Position numbers and translations under genes: made by a program. Shown one piece after another: positions 7,968 through 17,131 of a DNA stretch of 64,000 bases (the stretch's first letter is position 1; every line of letters starts with the position of its first letter). The DNA comes from Aquincola agrisoli (GTDB taxonomy: Bacteria; Pseudomonadota; Gammaproteobacteria; Burkholderiales; Burkholderiaceae_C), in assembly GCF_036621135.1 (NCBI RefSeq), contig NZ_JAZIBG010000019.1:62001-126000 (forward strand), in the 5' to 3' direction. A model generated the notes under the pieces. That model did not search any database. It was not told where the DNA came from and saw nothing but the letters and a program-made list of their open reading frames with translations.

Positions 7968-9215
7968 TCAGCGGTAGACCGGGAATTCCCGGGTCAGCGC
8001 AGCCACCTTCTCGCGCACCTGGGCGATGACCGCCTCGTCGTGCGGGCGGTCCAGCACGTCGGCGATCAGGTGGCCGGTCTGGCGCGCCTGCTCCTCGCGG
8101 AAGCCGCGCGTGGTGAAGGCCGGGCTGCCCAGGCGGATGCCGCTGGTGACCATCGGCTTCTGCGGGTCGTTCGGGATGCCGTTCTTGTTGCACGTCATGT
8201 GCGCACGGCCCAGGATGGCCTCGGCCTCCTTGCCGGTGAGGTTCTTCGGCCGCAGGTCGACCAGCATCACGTGGCTTTCGGTGCGGCCGCTGACGATGCG
8301 CAGGCCGCGCTCGATCAGCGTCTCGGCCAGCACCGCGGCGTTCTTGGCGACCTGCTGCTGGTAGGTCTTGAACTCGGGCGCGAGCGCTTCCTTGAAAGCC
8401 ACTGCCTTGCCGGCGATCACGTGCATCAGCGGGCCGCCCTGGATGCCGGGGAAGATCGCGCTGTTGATCTGCTTGGCGACCGCATCCTTCATCAGGATGA
8501 TGCCGCCGCGCGGGCCGCGCAGGCTCTTGTGCGTGGTGGAGGTGACCACGTCGGCATGCGGCACGGGGTTGGGATACACGCCCGCGGCGATCAGGCCGGC
8601 GTAGTGCGCCATGTCGACCATGAAGTAGGCACCGATGGCCTTGGCGACCTTGGCGAAGCGCTCGAAGTCGATGCGCAGCGCGTAGGCCGACGCGCCGGCG
8701 ATGATGAGCTTGGGCTTGTGCTCGTGGGCCAGCCGCTCCATCGCGTCGTAGTCGATCTCTTCCTTCTCGTTCAGGCCGTAGCTGACGACCTTGAACCACT
8801 TGCCGCTCATGTTCAGCGGCATGCCGTGCGTGAGGTGGCCGCCCTCCGCGAGGCTCATGCCCATGATGGTGTCGCCGGGCTGCAGCAGGCCGAAGAACAC
8901 CGCCTGGTTGGCCTGCGAGCCGGAATTGGGCTGCACGTTGGCGTGCTCGGCGCCGAAGAGCTGCTTCACGCGGTCGATCGCGAGCTGCTCGACGATGTCG
9001 ACGTACTCGCAGCCGCCGTAGTAGCGCTTGCCCGGGTAGCCTTCGGCGTACTTGTTGGTGAGCTGCGAGCCCTGCGCGGCCATCACGGCGGGGCTGGTGT
9101 AGTTTTCCGACGCGATGAGCTCGATGTGCTCTTCCTGGCGGCGGTTCTCCGACTGGATCGCGGTCCAGAGGTCGGGGTCGATCTGGGCGATCGTGTGCTG
9201 GTTCCGGTCGAACAT
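7968..9215 (-). CDS. glyA: Serine hydroxymethyltransferase
   Basis: PLP enzyme that interconverts serine and glycine while charging tetrahydrofolate; it acts in the cytoplasm and supplies C1 units. At 415 residues it has the normal length. Visible motifs are GSQANQAVFFGLLQPGDTIM, the PLP-lysine segment VVTSTTHKSLRGPRGGIIL near residue 226, and the N-terminal region ENRRQEEHIELIASENYTSPAV. Start ATG 9215 is preceded by GAAGAAGGA on the coding strand. nrdR follows in the same direction. The 224-base region upstream (9216-9439) holds no gene and no riboswitch I could recognise. Confidence 0.98.
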   Translation of the reverse strand: MFDRNQHTIAQIDPDLWTAIQSENRRQEEHIELIASENYTSPAVMAAQGSQLTNKYAEGYPGKRYYGGCEYVDIVEQLAIDRVKQLFGAEHANVQPNSGSQANQAVFFGLLQPGDTIMGMSLAEGGHLTHGMPLNMSGKWFKVVSYGLNEKEEIDYDAMERLAHEHKPKLIIAGASAYALRIDFERFAKVAKAIGAYFMVDMAHYAGLIAAGVYPNPVPHADVVTSTTHKSLRGPRGGIILMKDAVAKQINSAIFPGIQGGPLMHVIAGKAVAFKEALAPEFKTYQQQVAKNAAVLAETLIERGLRIVSGRTESHVMLVDLRPKNLTGKEAEAILGRAHMTCNKNGIPNDPQKPMVTSGIRLGSPAFTTRGFREEQARQTGHLIADVLDRPHDEAVIAQVREKVAALTREFPVYR

Positions 9216-9439
9216 GGCAGTCCTTCTTCAGAGTTGAAGACCCTGATCGCGGGCCGCCATCCGAGAGGACGGCGGTGCCATCGAGGGCTGCCCAGGCGAA
9301 CGGCGGGCACGGCCTGGACAACAGGCCGCCCGCGCTCCACGGTGGTCATCCACCTCGGGCCTGCTGCAAGGCCCTATCGCCAGTCGCGCGGAACGCGAGT
9401 GTATCCGGTGGTGCAGCGGCCTTGCGCCGCCGCGGGGTG

Positions 9440-10318
9440 TCAGTCGAGCAGTGCCACCTGGGCCGCGTCGTCGGCCTTCGGCGCGGCGGGGATCGCCGGC
9501 GCCACCGGGGCCGCCGGCGCCGGTTCACGGGTCGCCGTCACGGCGGGCGTGATGGGTGCGTTGGTCGGTACGCCCTTGCCGTTGGCGATGCGCAGCAGGT
9601 TGGACTGCTCAGCGAGCACCTTGCCCGCGTAGCCGCCGTCGTCCGCCAGGTTGGCCGCGCCGACGTAGTAGCGCAGGCCCGCTTCGAGCCCGCCGGCGCG
9701 GGCGATGCACTCCTTGAGCACCTGCACCCCGACGCGCAGGTTGGTGACCGGGTCGAACGCCGCGTGGATGCCGCCGAACGCCTGGTACTTGTCGTCGTGC
9801 ACCCGGGTCATCACCTGCATCAGACCCTGGGCGCCCACCGCGCTCTGCGCGAAGGGGTTGAAGCTCGATTCGATCGCGACGATGGCCAGGATCAGCGTCG
9901 GATCCAGGCCGGCGCGCTGGCCCACGTGCCATGCCTCCTGCACCAGCCGGCTGACCGGTTCCGGCGCGACGCGGTAGCGGCGTGACAGCCATTGCGCGAC
10001 GGCCGCCTGCTGGCGTGTCAAGGCGCGCGGATCGGCCGCGGTCGCGCGGGTCACCGCATCGGCCTCGCCGAGCGACACCAGCATGTTGCCCTGCAACTCG
10101 GCCCGCGCCTCATGGCGCGATTGGAGCCAGTCGTAGGCCGCCTGCTCCACTTGGTGGCGCAGTTCGGCCCGGCCGCCGGCGAACACCAGCGCCGCGACCA
10201 CGGCCAGCCCCAGCAGCGCCAGGGTGTTGTGGCTGACTTCCAGCAGGCCGTGGCCCACATCCCGGATGAACACGCCCAGCGAGGTTCTGACGGCGCGGAC
10301 GATTCGAAGCAATTCCAT
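9440..10318 (-). CDS. Membrane-anchored lytic transglycosylase (SLT domain)
   Basis: Predicted murein lytic transglycosylase, 292 residues. A single hydrophobic helix near residues 33-50 (NTLALLGLAVVAALVFAGG) anchors or exports the protein. The catalytic SLT fold is at about 120-235, with the signature IVAIESSFNPFAQSAVGAQG (catalytic Glu in AIES) and later YYVGAANL. The C-terminus is a Pro/Ala-rich tail. It cleaves the MurNAc-GlcNAc bond of peptidoglycan to form the 1,6-anhydro product. It stands alone, divergent from ubiD. Confidence 0.9.
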   Translation of the reverse strand: MELLRIVRAVRTSLGVFIRDVGHGLLEVSHNTLALLGLAVVAALVFAGGRAELRHQVEQAAYDWLQSRHEARAELQGNMLVSLGEADAVTRATAADPRALTRQQAAVAQWLSRRYRVAPEPVSRLVQEAWHVGQRAGLDPTLILAIVAIESSFNPFAQSAVGAQGLMQVMTRVHDDKYQAFGGIHAAFDPVTNLRVGVQVLKECIARAGGLEAGLRYYVGAANLADDGGYAGKVLAEQSNLLRIANGKGVPTNAPITPAVTATREPAPAAPVAPAIPAAPKADDAAQVALLD

Positions 10319-10524
10319 CGTGTCCCTTCGTCGGTGGCCGCTCGGCCCGGCTGCGTGGGGCGCAGGGCGGGTGGCGAGGGGCGACCGTGATAATTCGCCG
10401 TGCTTTCGAGGCCTGTTTTTGCAGGACGCTCGCGGACGGCACCGCCCCGTGGGGCGGACATCGCAGCGTGCCGAACGTCACGGCAGCGGCTGCGGGTAAA
10501 CCCTGATTAAGTCCGGGTAGGCGA

Positions 10525-10553
10525 ATTCTGTGGGTGTTTTAATAACCGGTCAA
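10525..10553 (-). promoter_or_regulatory. Possible sigma-70 promoter for the transglycosylase gene
   Basis: Minus strand shows TTGACC, 17 bases, CAGAAT. This leaves a leader of about 200 bases before ATG 10318, so the assignment is tentative. A CATAAT hexamer at 10555 on the plus strand could serve ubiD but lacks a good -35. Confidence 0.3.
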
Positions 10554-10586
10554 CCATAATGGAATCGTTCTTCATTCTAGGAAGTT

Positions 10587-12152
10587 ATGAAGTACCGCGA
10601 TCTTCGTGACTTCATCGCCCAGCTGGAACGGCTGGGCGAACTGGTCCGCGTGAGCCAGCCCGTCTCTCCCGCGCTCGAGATGACGGCGCTGGCCGACCGG
10701 GTGTTGCGGGCCGGCGGGCCGGCCCTGCTGTTCGAGTCCACGGGCAGCGCCGTCCCCGTGCTGGCGAACCTGTTCGGGACGCCGCGCCGGGTGGCGCTGG
10801 GCATGGGCGCCGACAGCCTCGGCGAGCTGCGCGACGTGGGCCGGGTGCTGGCCGCGCTGAAGGAGCCGGAGCCGCCGCACGGCCTGAAGGACGCCGGCCG
10901 CCTGCTCCACATGGCCAAGGCGCTCTGGGACATGAAGCCCACCCGGATGCGGGGGGCCCCGTGTCAAGAGGTGGTGATCGACACCGCCGACGTGGACCTC
11001 GGCCGCCTGCCGGTGCAGCTGTGCTGGCCGGGTGACGCCGGCCCGCTGATCACCTGGGGCCTCGTCGTGACCCGGGGGCCGCAGTCCGTACCCCAGCCGC
11101 GGCGCCGGCAGAACCTGGGCATCTACCGGCAGCAGGTCATCGGGCGGCGGGAGGTCATCATGCGCTGGCTGGCGCACCGCGGCGGCGCGCTCGATTTCCG
11201 CGAGTTCGCGCGGGTCCACCCGGGCCGGCCGTTCCCGATCGTCGTGGCGCTGGGCGCCGACCCCGCGACGGTGCTCGGCGCGGTGACGCCGGTACCGGAC
11301 AGCCTGTCCGAGTACCAGTTCGCCGGCCTGCTGCGCGGCAGCCGCACCGAACTGGCCGACACGGCCGTCGGCGAGGGGGAATGGAAGCTCCAGGCGCCGG
11401 CTTCCGCCGAGTTCGTGCTCGAAGGCCACATCCCCTGCGCGCCGGCCGGCTTCGAGGGCACCAGCGAGCATGGCGTGCGCCTGCAGGAGCGCGGCGGCTA
11501 CCTCCACGCGCTGGAAGGGCCGTTCGGCGACCACACCGGCTATTACAACGAGCAGGACTGGTTCCCGGTCTTCCGCATCGACCGCATCACGCACCGGCGG
11601 GATCCGATCTACCACTCCACCTACACCGGCAAGCCGCCCGACGAGCCGGCCGTGCTCGGCGTGGCGCTGAACGAGGTGTTCGTGCCGATCCTGCAGAAGC
11701 AGTTTCCGGAGATCGTCGACTTCTACCTGCCGCCCGAAGGCTGCAGCTACCGCATGGCGGTCATCTCGATCCGCAAGAGCTACCCCGGCCATGCCAAGCG
11801 GGTGATGTTCGGCGTGTGGAGCTTCCTGCGGCAGTTCATGTACACGAAGTTCATCGTGGTCACCGACGACGACGTCGACGTCCGCGACTGGAAGGAGGTG
11901 GTCTGGGCCATCACCACGCGCATGGACCCGGTGCGCGACACCACGCTGGTCGAGGGCACGCCGATCGACTACCTCGACTTCGCGTCGCCGGTGAGCGGCC
12001 TGGGCGGCAAGATGGGCCTGGATGCCACCAACAAGTGGCCGGGCGAGACCTCGCGCGAATGGGGCCGGCCGATCACGATGGGGCGTGAGATCGAGGACCG
12101 CATCGCGCACGTGTTCGACGCGGTGATGGCCGCAGGAAAAAATTCCAATTGA
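10587..12152 (+). CDS. ubiD: UbiD family decarboxylase (4-hydroxy-3-polyprenylbenzoate decarboxylase)
   Basis: Prenylated-FMN-dependent decarboxylase, most likely the ubiquinone-pathway enzyme acting on 4-hydroxy-3-octaprenylbenzoate in the cytoplasm. The start MKYRDLRDFIAQLERLGELVR, the 521-residue length and the segments PCQEVVIDTADVDLGRLP, GIYRQQVIGRREVIMRWLAHRGGA, EFVLEGHIP and TDDDVDVRDWKEVVWAI are those of the UbiD family. AGGAAGTT precedes ATG 10587. No ubiX partner, which makes prenyl-FMN, is in the window. A terminator-like hairpin follows about 160 bases downstream. Confidence 0.93.
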   Translation: MKYRDLRDFIAQLERLGELVRVSQPVSPALEMTALADRVLRAGGPALLFESTGSAVPVLANLFGTPRRVALGMGADSLGELRDVGRVLAALKEPEPPHGLKDAGRLLHMAKALWDMKPTRMRGAPCQEVVIDTADVDLGRLPVQLCWPGDAGPLITWGLVVTRGPQSVPQPRRRQNLGIYRQQVIGRREVIMRWLAHRGGALDFREFARVHPGRPFPIVVALGADPATVLGAVTPVPDSLSEYQFAGLLRGSRTELADTAVGEGEWKLQAPASAEFVLEGHIPCAPAGFEGTSEHGVRLQERGGYLHALEGPFGDHTGYYNEQDWFPVFRIDRITHRRDPIYHSTYTGKPPDEPAVLGVALNEVFVPILQKQFPEIVDFYLPPEGCSYRMAVISIRKSYPGHAKRVMFGVWSFLRQFMYTKFIVVTDDDVDVRDWKEVVWAITTRMDPVRDTTLVEGTPIDYLDFASPVSGLGGKMGLDATNKWPGETSREWGRPITMGREIEDRIAHVFDAVMAAGKNSN

Positions 12153-12186
12153 TCCGGCGGGCGCGATGGGCAATTCGCGCTTGCGG

Positions 12187-12345
12187 CGCCAGGGGGGCTC
12201 ACCTATTGTTGGTGGGCCTGCACGGCAGGCAACTTCCAACCGCGCAGTCTCTGCACGGGCGGAGCCCCGGACCTTCTACCTCCGGAGCCCCACTGGTGGC
12301 GTGAGTCACCCGCCCCTTCGCACCTTGGTGCGAAGGGGTTTCGCT
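12187..12345 (+). ncRNA. Candidate structured RNA between ubiD and the YdcF-like gene
   Basis: The 200-base gap holds nested pairing. CGCCA (12187) pairs with TGGCG (12297), and GGGGCTC (12194) pairs with GAGCCCC (12285). Inside are GTTGG/CCAAC enclosing GCCTGC-ACG-GCAGGC, then GCAG-TCT-CTGC, then CCGGA/TCCGG. A strong terminator hairpin follows. This could be a small RNA gene (a 6S-like RNA was considered, since GTTGGTG before a hairpin recalls 6S) or a structured ubiD 3' UTR. The strand is inferred from the terminator, which could work both ways. Confidence 0.35.
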
Positions 12346-12348
12346 TTT
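12313..12348 (+). terminator. Rho-independent terminator after ubiD
   Basis: CCCCTTCGCACC-TT-GGTGCGAAGGGG has a perfect 12-base stem, followed by TTTCGCTTTT. It sits between convergent genes. Confidence 0.8.
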
Positions 12349-13166
12349 CAGGCCCCGGCCCACCACCCCAGCTTCTCGTGCCAGAAGTAGCGGTTGACCG
12401 TCACACCCTCGGTGGACGGCATCCAGCGGGTGAAGTCGGGCTCGCCGCGCGACGCCAGCCCCGCGGGAGCCGGGACCACTTCCAGCGCCATGCCGGCCTG
12501 CGCGGCGGCCTCGCGGAAGGCCCGCAGCGAACGCGGCATGTGCATGTCGTGTGTCACCAGCACGGCCTTGCGGATGCCGTCGCGCTGCAACTGCTCCACC
12601 ATGAACCGGCCGTTCTCCCGCGTGTCGCGCGAGCGCTTCTCCACCCAGCGCAGCGGCAGCCCGAACTCCTGCGCCGCGATGCGCTCGGCGATGTCGCCTT
12701 CCGAGGGGCCGGGCATCGACCCGTGGCCGACTCCGCCGGTGAAGCCGACCGGCGCCCCGGTCTGGCGGCCGAGCCACACGCCGTAGCGCAGCCGCTCCAT
12801 CGTCAGCGGCCGCAGGTTGGGCTGGCCGTACTCCGGCGCGTAGCGCTCGCGGCCCGCGCCCAGCACGATGATGGCCACCGGCTGGCCGGCGGCGGCTTCG
12901 CTGCGCAACTGCGCGACCTGCGCCGCGCCGAACGCGGCCGCGGGCGGCATGCCCACCTGCCGCAGCCATTCACCCGCCCCGACCGTCATGCCGAGCCAGC
13001 TCGCGGCCAGGCCAATCGACAGCGTCCACAAGCCGAGCGTCCGGCGCCGGCGCACGAGCCAGAGCCCGGCCAGCGACAGCAGCAGGAAGGGCGCTGGCGG
13101 CATCACCAGCGCGTTGAGCGCGGCTTTCCAGCTCTCGATGCCCAGCAACAGGAAGAGGTCGTTCAC
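12348..13166 (-). CDS. YdcF/SanA-family (DUF218) membrane protein
   Basis: Protein of 272 residues from GTG 13166. I chose this start because VNDLFLLLGIESWKAALNALV is the usual N-terminus of these proteins; the longer frame adds an unlikely Arg/Pro-rich extension reaching into the divergent gene. Two hydrophobic helices lie near residues 20-65, followed by the DUF218 domain with AIIVLGAGRERYAPEYG, VEKRSRDTRENG and AVLVTHDMHMPRSLRAF. The family is linked to cell-envelope function, but the biochemical role is poorly known. A strong SD is not visible. Confidence 0.8.
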   Translation of the reverse strand: MNDLFLLLGIESWKAALNALVMPPAPFLLLSLAGLWLVRRRRTLGLWTLSIGLAASWLGMTVGAGEWLRQVGMPPAAAFGAAQVAQLRSEAAAGQPVAIIVLGAGRERYAPEYGQPNLRPLTMERLRYGVWLGRQTGAPVGFTGGVGHGSMPGPSEGDIAERIAAQEFGLPLRWVEKRSRDTRENGRFMVEQLQRDGIRKAVLVTHDMHMPRSLRAFREAAAQAGMALEVVPAPAGLASRGEPDFTRWMPSTEGVTVNRYFWHEKLGWWAGA

Positions 13167-13309
13167 GGCAAGCGGTGGAAGCGGCTGCGGGCCGGCGCCC
13201 GCGCCGCGTCGGGCACAAAGCACGGGATTGTGGCGTGTGTCCCCGCGTGCGCTCCGGCGGCTTGTGTCGTGCGCTGCGGGCGGGCAGGATGCGGCCCCCG
13301 GAGGTTTGA

Positions 13310-16300
13310 TTGACACGAGAACAGCGTTCGACAAGGTGTTGGGTGCACCGGCTGGGCCTGGCGGTGCTGGTGCTGGCGGCGGCCTGGCTGCTGCTGTGGC
13401 TGGCCGTCCCGCCTCTCCTGAAATCGCAGGCCCAGCAGCGGCTGAGCGCCCTGCTCGGGCGCGAAGTCACGATCGGTGCGATCGACTTCGCCCCCTGGGC
13501 GCTGGCCCTGACCGTGAGCGACCTGCGCATCGCGTCGGCCGCCGGTGCGTCGGCGCCGGCCCAGCTGGAGGTGGGCCGGCTGCACGTGAACGCGACGGCC
13601 GCCTCGCTGCTGCGCTGGGCGCCGGTGGTCGAGGCGCTGGAGATCGACGACCCGGTGCTGCGGGTGGCGCGGGTGGCCGAGGGCCGCCTCGACGTCGACG
13701 ACGTGCTGGCGCGCCTCGCCCCGCCGCCGCAGTCCGCGCCCTCGGAGCCGGCGCGTTTTGCGCTCTACAACCTGCAGCTGCGCGGCGGCCGGGTGCTGGT
13801 CGACGACCAGTCGGTCGCGACGCGGCACGACGTGAGCGGCCTGACCGTGTCGCTGCCGTTCCTGTCGAACCTGCCGGCCGACATCGCCGTGAAGGTCGAG
13901 CCGCGCCTGGCGTTCCAGCTCGATGGCAGCCCGTTCGACACCGGCGCGCAGGTGCTGCCGTTCTCCGAGGTGCGCAGCGGGCGCGTCGCGCTGCGCGTCA
14001 TCGACCTGAACCTGTCGCGCTGGGCCGCCTACGTGCCGCCGGGCGCGCCGGCGCGGCCGCAGCGGGGCTCGCTCTCCACGACGCTGGACATCGAGTTCTC
14101 GATCGACGCCGCCGGCGTGCCGACGCTAGCGCTGCGCGGCACCGCGTCGCTGCGCGACGTGGCGCTGGCCGATGCCTCCGGGGCGCCGCTGGCGGCCTGG
14201 CAGCAACTGCAGGTGGAACTGGCCGATGTGCAGCCGCTGGCGCGGCGCCTGGCCTTCGGCGCCGTTCAGCTCGACGGCCTGCAGCTCGAGGCGCGGCGCA
14301 GCGTCGACGGCCGCGTCAACCTGGCCGACCTGGCCGGCGGCCCGCCGGCGCCGCCTGCACCGGCGGCGTCCCCCACGCCGGCCGGCGCGGCCTCTGCCAA
14401 GGCGGCTCCGCTGGCCTCGCCCTGGCAGGTGAGCGTGCAGTCGTTCCGTCTCGGCGGCGCGGCCGTGCGCTGGCAGGATGCGGCGGTCTCCCCGGCGGCC
14501 GCGCTGAAGCTGGACGGCGTCGAGGTGGCTGCCGGGCCGTTCAGCCTGGCGGACGGCACGCCGATGCCTTTGCGCTGGTCGGCGCGTTTGGCAGGGGCTG
14601 GCGCCGGCGCCGCGCACGTGACCGGCGAGGGCCGCGCCGGCCCGGCCGCCGCCGCGCTGTCGGTCGACCTGCAGGACCTCGACCTCGCCTGGCTCGCGCC
14701 CTACGTGGCCGAGCACCTCGTGCCGCGCCTGTCCGGACGCGTGGCGCTGCAGGGCAGGCTCGACTGGGCCGCGGGCGACGCACCGCGCCTCGCATTCGAC
14801 GTCGACGCCTTGCGCGTGTCCGACCTGCGCCTGGACGAGGCCGCCGGCGCGCGGGCGCCGCTGGCGTCGTGGCGCGTGCTGGCGCTGGCGGACAGCCGCG
14901 TCGACCTTCTTGCGCGCGAGGTGGCTGTCGGCCGGTTGACGATCGAGCAGCCGCAGCTCGACGTGGCCCGCGCGGCCGATGGGTCGTTCAACCTGGCTGC
15001 CTGGCTGCGAGCCTCGCCTTCTGGCACGGCGGCAACCGGCCCAGCGCCGCCGGCCGCCCCGGTGGCCGGTCCTGCCTGGCAGCTGCGGTTGCGCGAATGG
15101 GCGATCGACGGCGGGCGTGTGCGCTGGCGCGACGCCCGCCCGGCGAATGCGCCCTTGCCCGTGCCGGTCGCGTTGCAGCTCAGCGGGCTGCGCGTGGCGG
15201 GCAAGGGCCTGGCCTGGCCCAGCGGCCCGCGCGCCGCGCCAGCCCAGCTGCAGGTCTCGGCCCGGCTGTCGGAAGAGGGCGCCGTGAGGGCCGGTGAGGC
15301 GGCACGCATCGAATGGTCCGGCCAGCTGGCCCCCGATCCGCTGCTGGCGCGCGGCGAGCTGCGCATCGAGCGCCTGCCGGTGCATGCGCTGGCGCCGTAT
15401 GCACCCACGGGCCTGCAGCTGGTGCTGGCCCATGCCGATGCCGGCTGGCGCGGGCGTGTCAGCGTGCAGCATCGGCCCACGGGCGTCGACGTCGCGGCCG
15501 ATGGCGATGCCCAGCTCACCGACGTCCAGCTGCTGGCGCTGACGCCCGAAGGCGCAGCCGGCGACGAGTTGCTGAACTGGCAGCGCTTTGACCTGAAGGG
15601 CCTGCGCGTGCGGTTGGCGCCCGGGGCGGCCCCGAGCGTCGAGGTCGCCGAGGCGGCGCTGTCGGACTTCTATTCCCGGCTGGTCATCACCGAGCAGGGC
15701 CGCTTCAACCTGCGCGACGTGGCCGCGCCACCCGCCGCCGCGGCGTCCGCGCCGGCAGAGCCCGCACGCACCGTGTCGGCGCCCGCGCTGGCGTCGGCCA
15801 GCGCCGCGGCCTCCGCCGCCTCCCGGCCCGAGGGCATGGCCGAAGTGGACACCGGCGGGCTGCCGCTGGTCCTGTCGGTCGGCAGCACGCGCATCACCAA
15901 CGGCCGGGTCGACTTCACCGACCGCTTCGTCAAGCCCAACTACAGCGCCGCGCTCAGCGAGCTGAACGGCACGCTCGGCGCCTTCCGCGCCGGCTCGCGC
16001 GAGATGGCGACGCTCGCGCTGCGCGGGCGCGTGGCCGGCACCGGCCTGCTCGACGTGAGCGGCGCGCTCAACCCCACCGCCGATCCGCTCGCCCTCGACA
16101 TCCGTGCCAAGGCCACCGAGATCGAGCTGGCGCCGCTGTCGCCCTATGCGGGCCGCTATGCCGGTTATGCGATCGAGCGCGGCAAGCTCAGCATGGACGT
16201 GGCCTACCGGATCGACCCCGACGGCCAGCTCGCCGCCACCAACCGCATCGTGCTGAACCAGCTCACGTTCGGCGAGCGAGTCGACAGCCCGGACGCCACC

Positions 16301-17104
16301 AAGCTGCCCGTCACGCTGGCGATCGCGCTGCTGAAGGACCGCAACGGCGTCATCGACCTCGACCTGCCCGTCAGCGGCTCGATCAACGATCCGCAGTTCA
16401 GCGTCTTCGGCATCGTGATGAAGATCATCGGCAACCTGCTGGTCAAGGCGATCACCGCGCCGTTCTCGCTGCTGTCGGGCGGAGGCGACGACCTGAGCGT
16501 GGTGGAGTTCCTGCCCGGCACCGACCGGCTCGCGCCGGCCGGGTTGGCGGCGGTCGACAAGGTGGCCAAGGCGCTGGCCGACCGGCCGGGGCTGAGCCTC
16601 ACGGTCAGCGGCAGCAGCGACCCGGTGGCGGAGCGCGATGCGATCCGCGCCGCGGCACTCGAGGCCCGGCTGGAGGCGGAGCGCCGCCGCGGCGCCCCAT
16701 CGCCCGCGACGGCTGCGTCGGCTGCTTCGGCCCCCGAGCCGATCCCGGCCGGCGAGCGCGCCGCGCTGCTGCGCCGCGTGTACGCGGACACCCGACTGCC
16801 CGACAAGCCGCGCAACCTCATCGGCCTGGCGAAGGACCTCCCCGACGCCGAGATGGAAAGCCGCCTGAAGGCGGTGCTGCCCGTCACCGAAGAGGGCGCC
16901 CGCGCACTGGCGCTGCAGCGCGGCGCCGCGGTGCGCGACGCGCTGCTCGCCAAGGGCCTGCCGAGCGACCGCATCTTCCTCGCCGCACCGAAGCTGCGTG
17001 GCGAGGAGGCGGCCGGCCCGGCCGACGCCGCCAGCGCGCCCAAGGCCGGCGAAGTCCCGGCCGCGTGGACACCTCGCGCGCAGCTGGTGCTGTCGGCCCG
17101 CTGA
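13310..17104 (+). CDS. Large DUF748/AsmA-like envelope protein
   Basis: A 1,264-residue protein with one N-terminal membrane helix (LAVLVLAAAWLLLWLAVPPLL) and a long, repetitive beta-rich body like AsmA-family bridge proteins. The C-terminal half contains the DUF748 signature (DFTDRFVKPNYSAALSELNG, KLSMDVAYRIDPDGQLAATN, GVIDLDLPVSGSINDPQFSV). TTG 13310 is taken as the start because GGAGG lies five bases before it; a GTG 11 codons later is possible. Pro/Ala-rich linkers interrupt the body near 345-370 and 805-845. The family is thought to act in the periplasm or outer-membrane biogenesis; a precise role is not established. A GC-only hairpin follows the stop without a T-tract. Confidence 0.85.
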   Translation: MTREQRSTRCWVHRLGLAVLVLAAAWLLLWLAVPPLLKSQAQQRLSALLGREVTIGAIDFAPWALALTVSDLRIASAAGASAPAQLEVGRLHVNATAASLLRWAPVVEALEIDDPVLRVARVAEGRLDVDDVLARLAPPPQSAPSEPARFALYNLQLRGGRVLVDDQSVATRHDVSGLTVSLPFLSNLPADIAVKVEPRLAFQLDGSPFDTGAQVLPFSEVRSGRVALRVIDLNLSRWAAYVPPGAPARPQRGSLSTTLDIEFSIDAAGVPTLALRGTASLRDVALADASGAPLAAWQQLQVELADVQPLARRLAFGAVQLDGLQLEARRSVDGRVNLADLAGGPPAPPAPAASPTPAGAASAKAAPLASPWQVSVQSFRLGGAAVRWQDAAVSPAAALKLDGVEVAAGPFSLADGTPMPLRWSARLAGAGAGAAHVTGEGRAGPAAAALSVDLQDLDLAWLAPYVAEHLVPRLSGRVALQGRLDWAAGDAPRLAFDVDALRVSDLRLDEAAGARAPLASWRVLALADSRVDLLAREVAVGRLTIEQPQLDVARAADGSFNLAAWLRASPSGTAATGPAPPAAPVAGPAWQLRLREWAIDGGRVRWRDARPANAPLPVPVALQLSGLRVAGKGLAWPSGPRAAPAQLQVSARLSEEGAVRAGEAARIEWSGQLAPDPLLARGELRIERLPVHALAPYAPTGLQLVLAHADAGWRGRVSVQHRPTGVDVAADGDAQLTDVQLLALTPEGAAGDELLNWQRFDLKGLRVRLAPGAAPSVEVAEAALSDFYSRLVITEQGRFNLRDVAAPPAAAASAPAEPARTVSAPALASASAAASAASRPEGMAEVDTGGLPLVLSVGSTRITNGRVDFTDRFVKPNYSAALSELNGTLGAFRAGSREMATLALRGRVAGTGLLDVSGALNPTADPLALDIRAKATEIELAPLSPYAGRYAGYAIERGKLSMDVAYRIDPDGQLAATNRIVLNQLTFGERVDSPDATKLPVTLAIALLKDRNGVIDLDLPVSGSINDPQFSVFGIVMKIIGNLLVKAITAPFSLLSGGGDDLSVVEFLPGTDRLAPAGLAAVDKVAKALADRPGLSLTVSGSSDPVAERDAIRAAALEARLEAERRRGAPSPATAASAASAPEPIPAGERAALLRRVYADTRLPDKPRNLIGLAKDLPDAEMESRLKAVLPVTEEGARALALQRGAAVRDALLAKGLPSDRIFLAAPKLRGEEAAGPADAASAPKAGEVPAAWTPRAQLVLSAR

Positions 17105-17131
17105 CGCCCGGCGGCGGCGCTGCCGCCGCCG

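Noticed and set aside
9216..9439. Riboswitch upstream of glyA
   Set aside because: I looked for glycine, SAH and THF riboswitch cores in the leader and found none I could support; only GC-rich local pairing.
12187..12300. Bacterial SRP (4.5S) RNA
   Set aside because: The conserved GGUCAGGUCCGGAAGGAAGC-type apical loop is absent on both strands.
17107..17131. Terminator after the DUF748 gene
   Set aside because: GGCGGCGGC-GCT-GCCGCCGCC forms a stem but there is no T-tract, so intrinsic termination is not supported.
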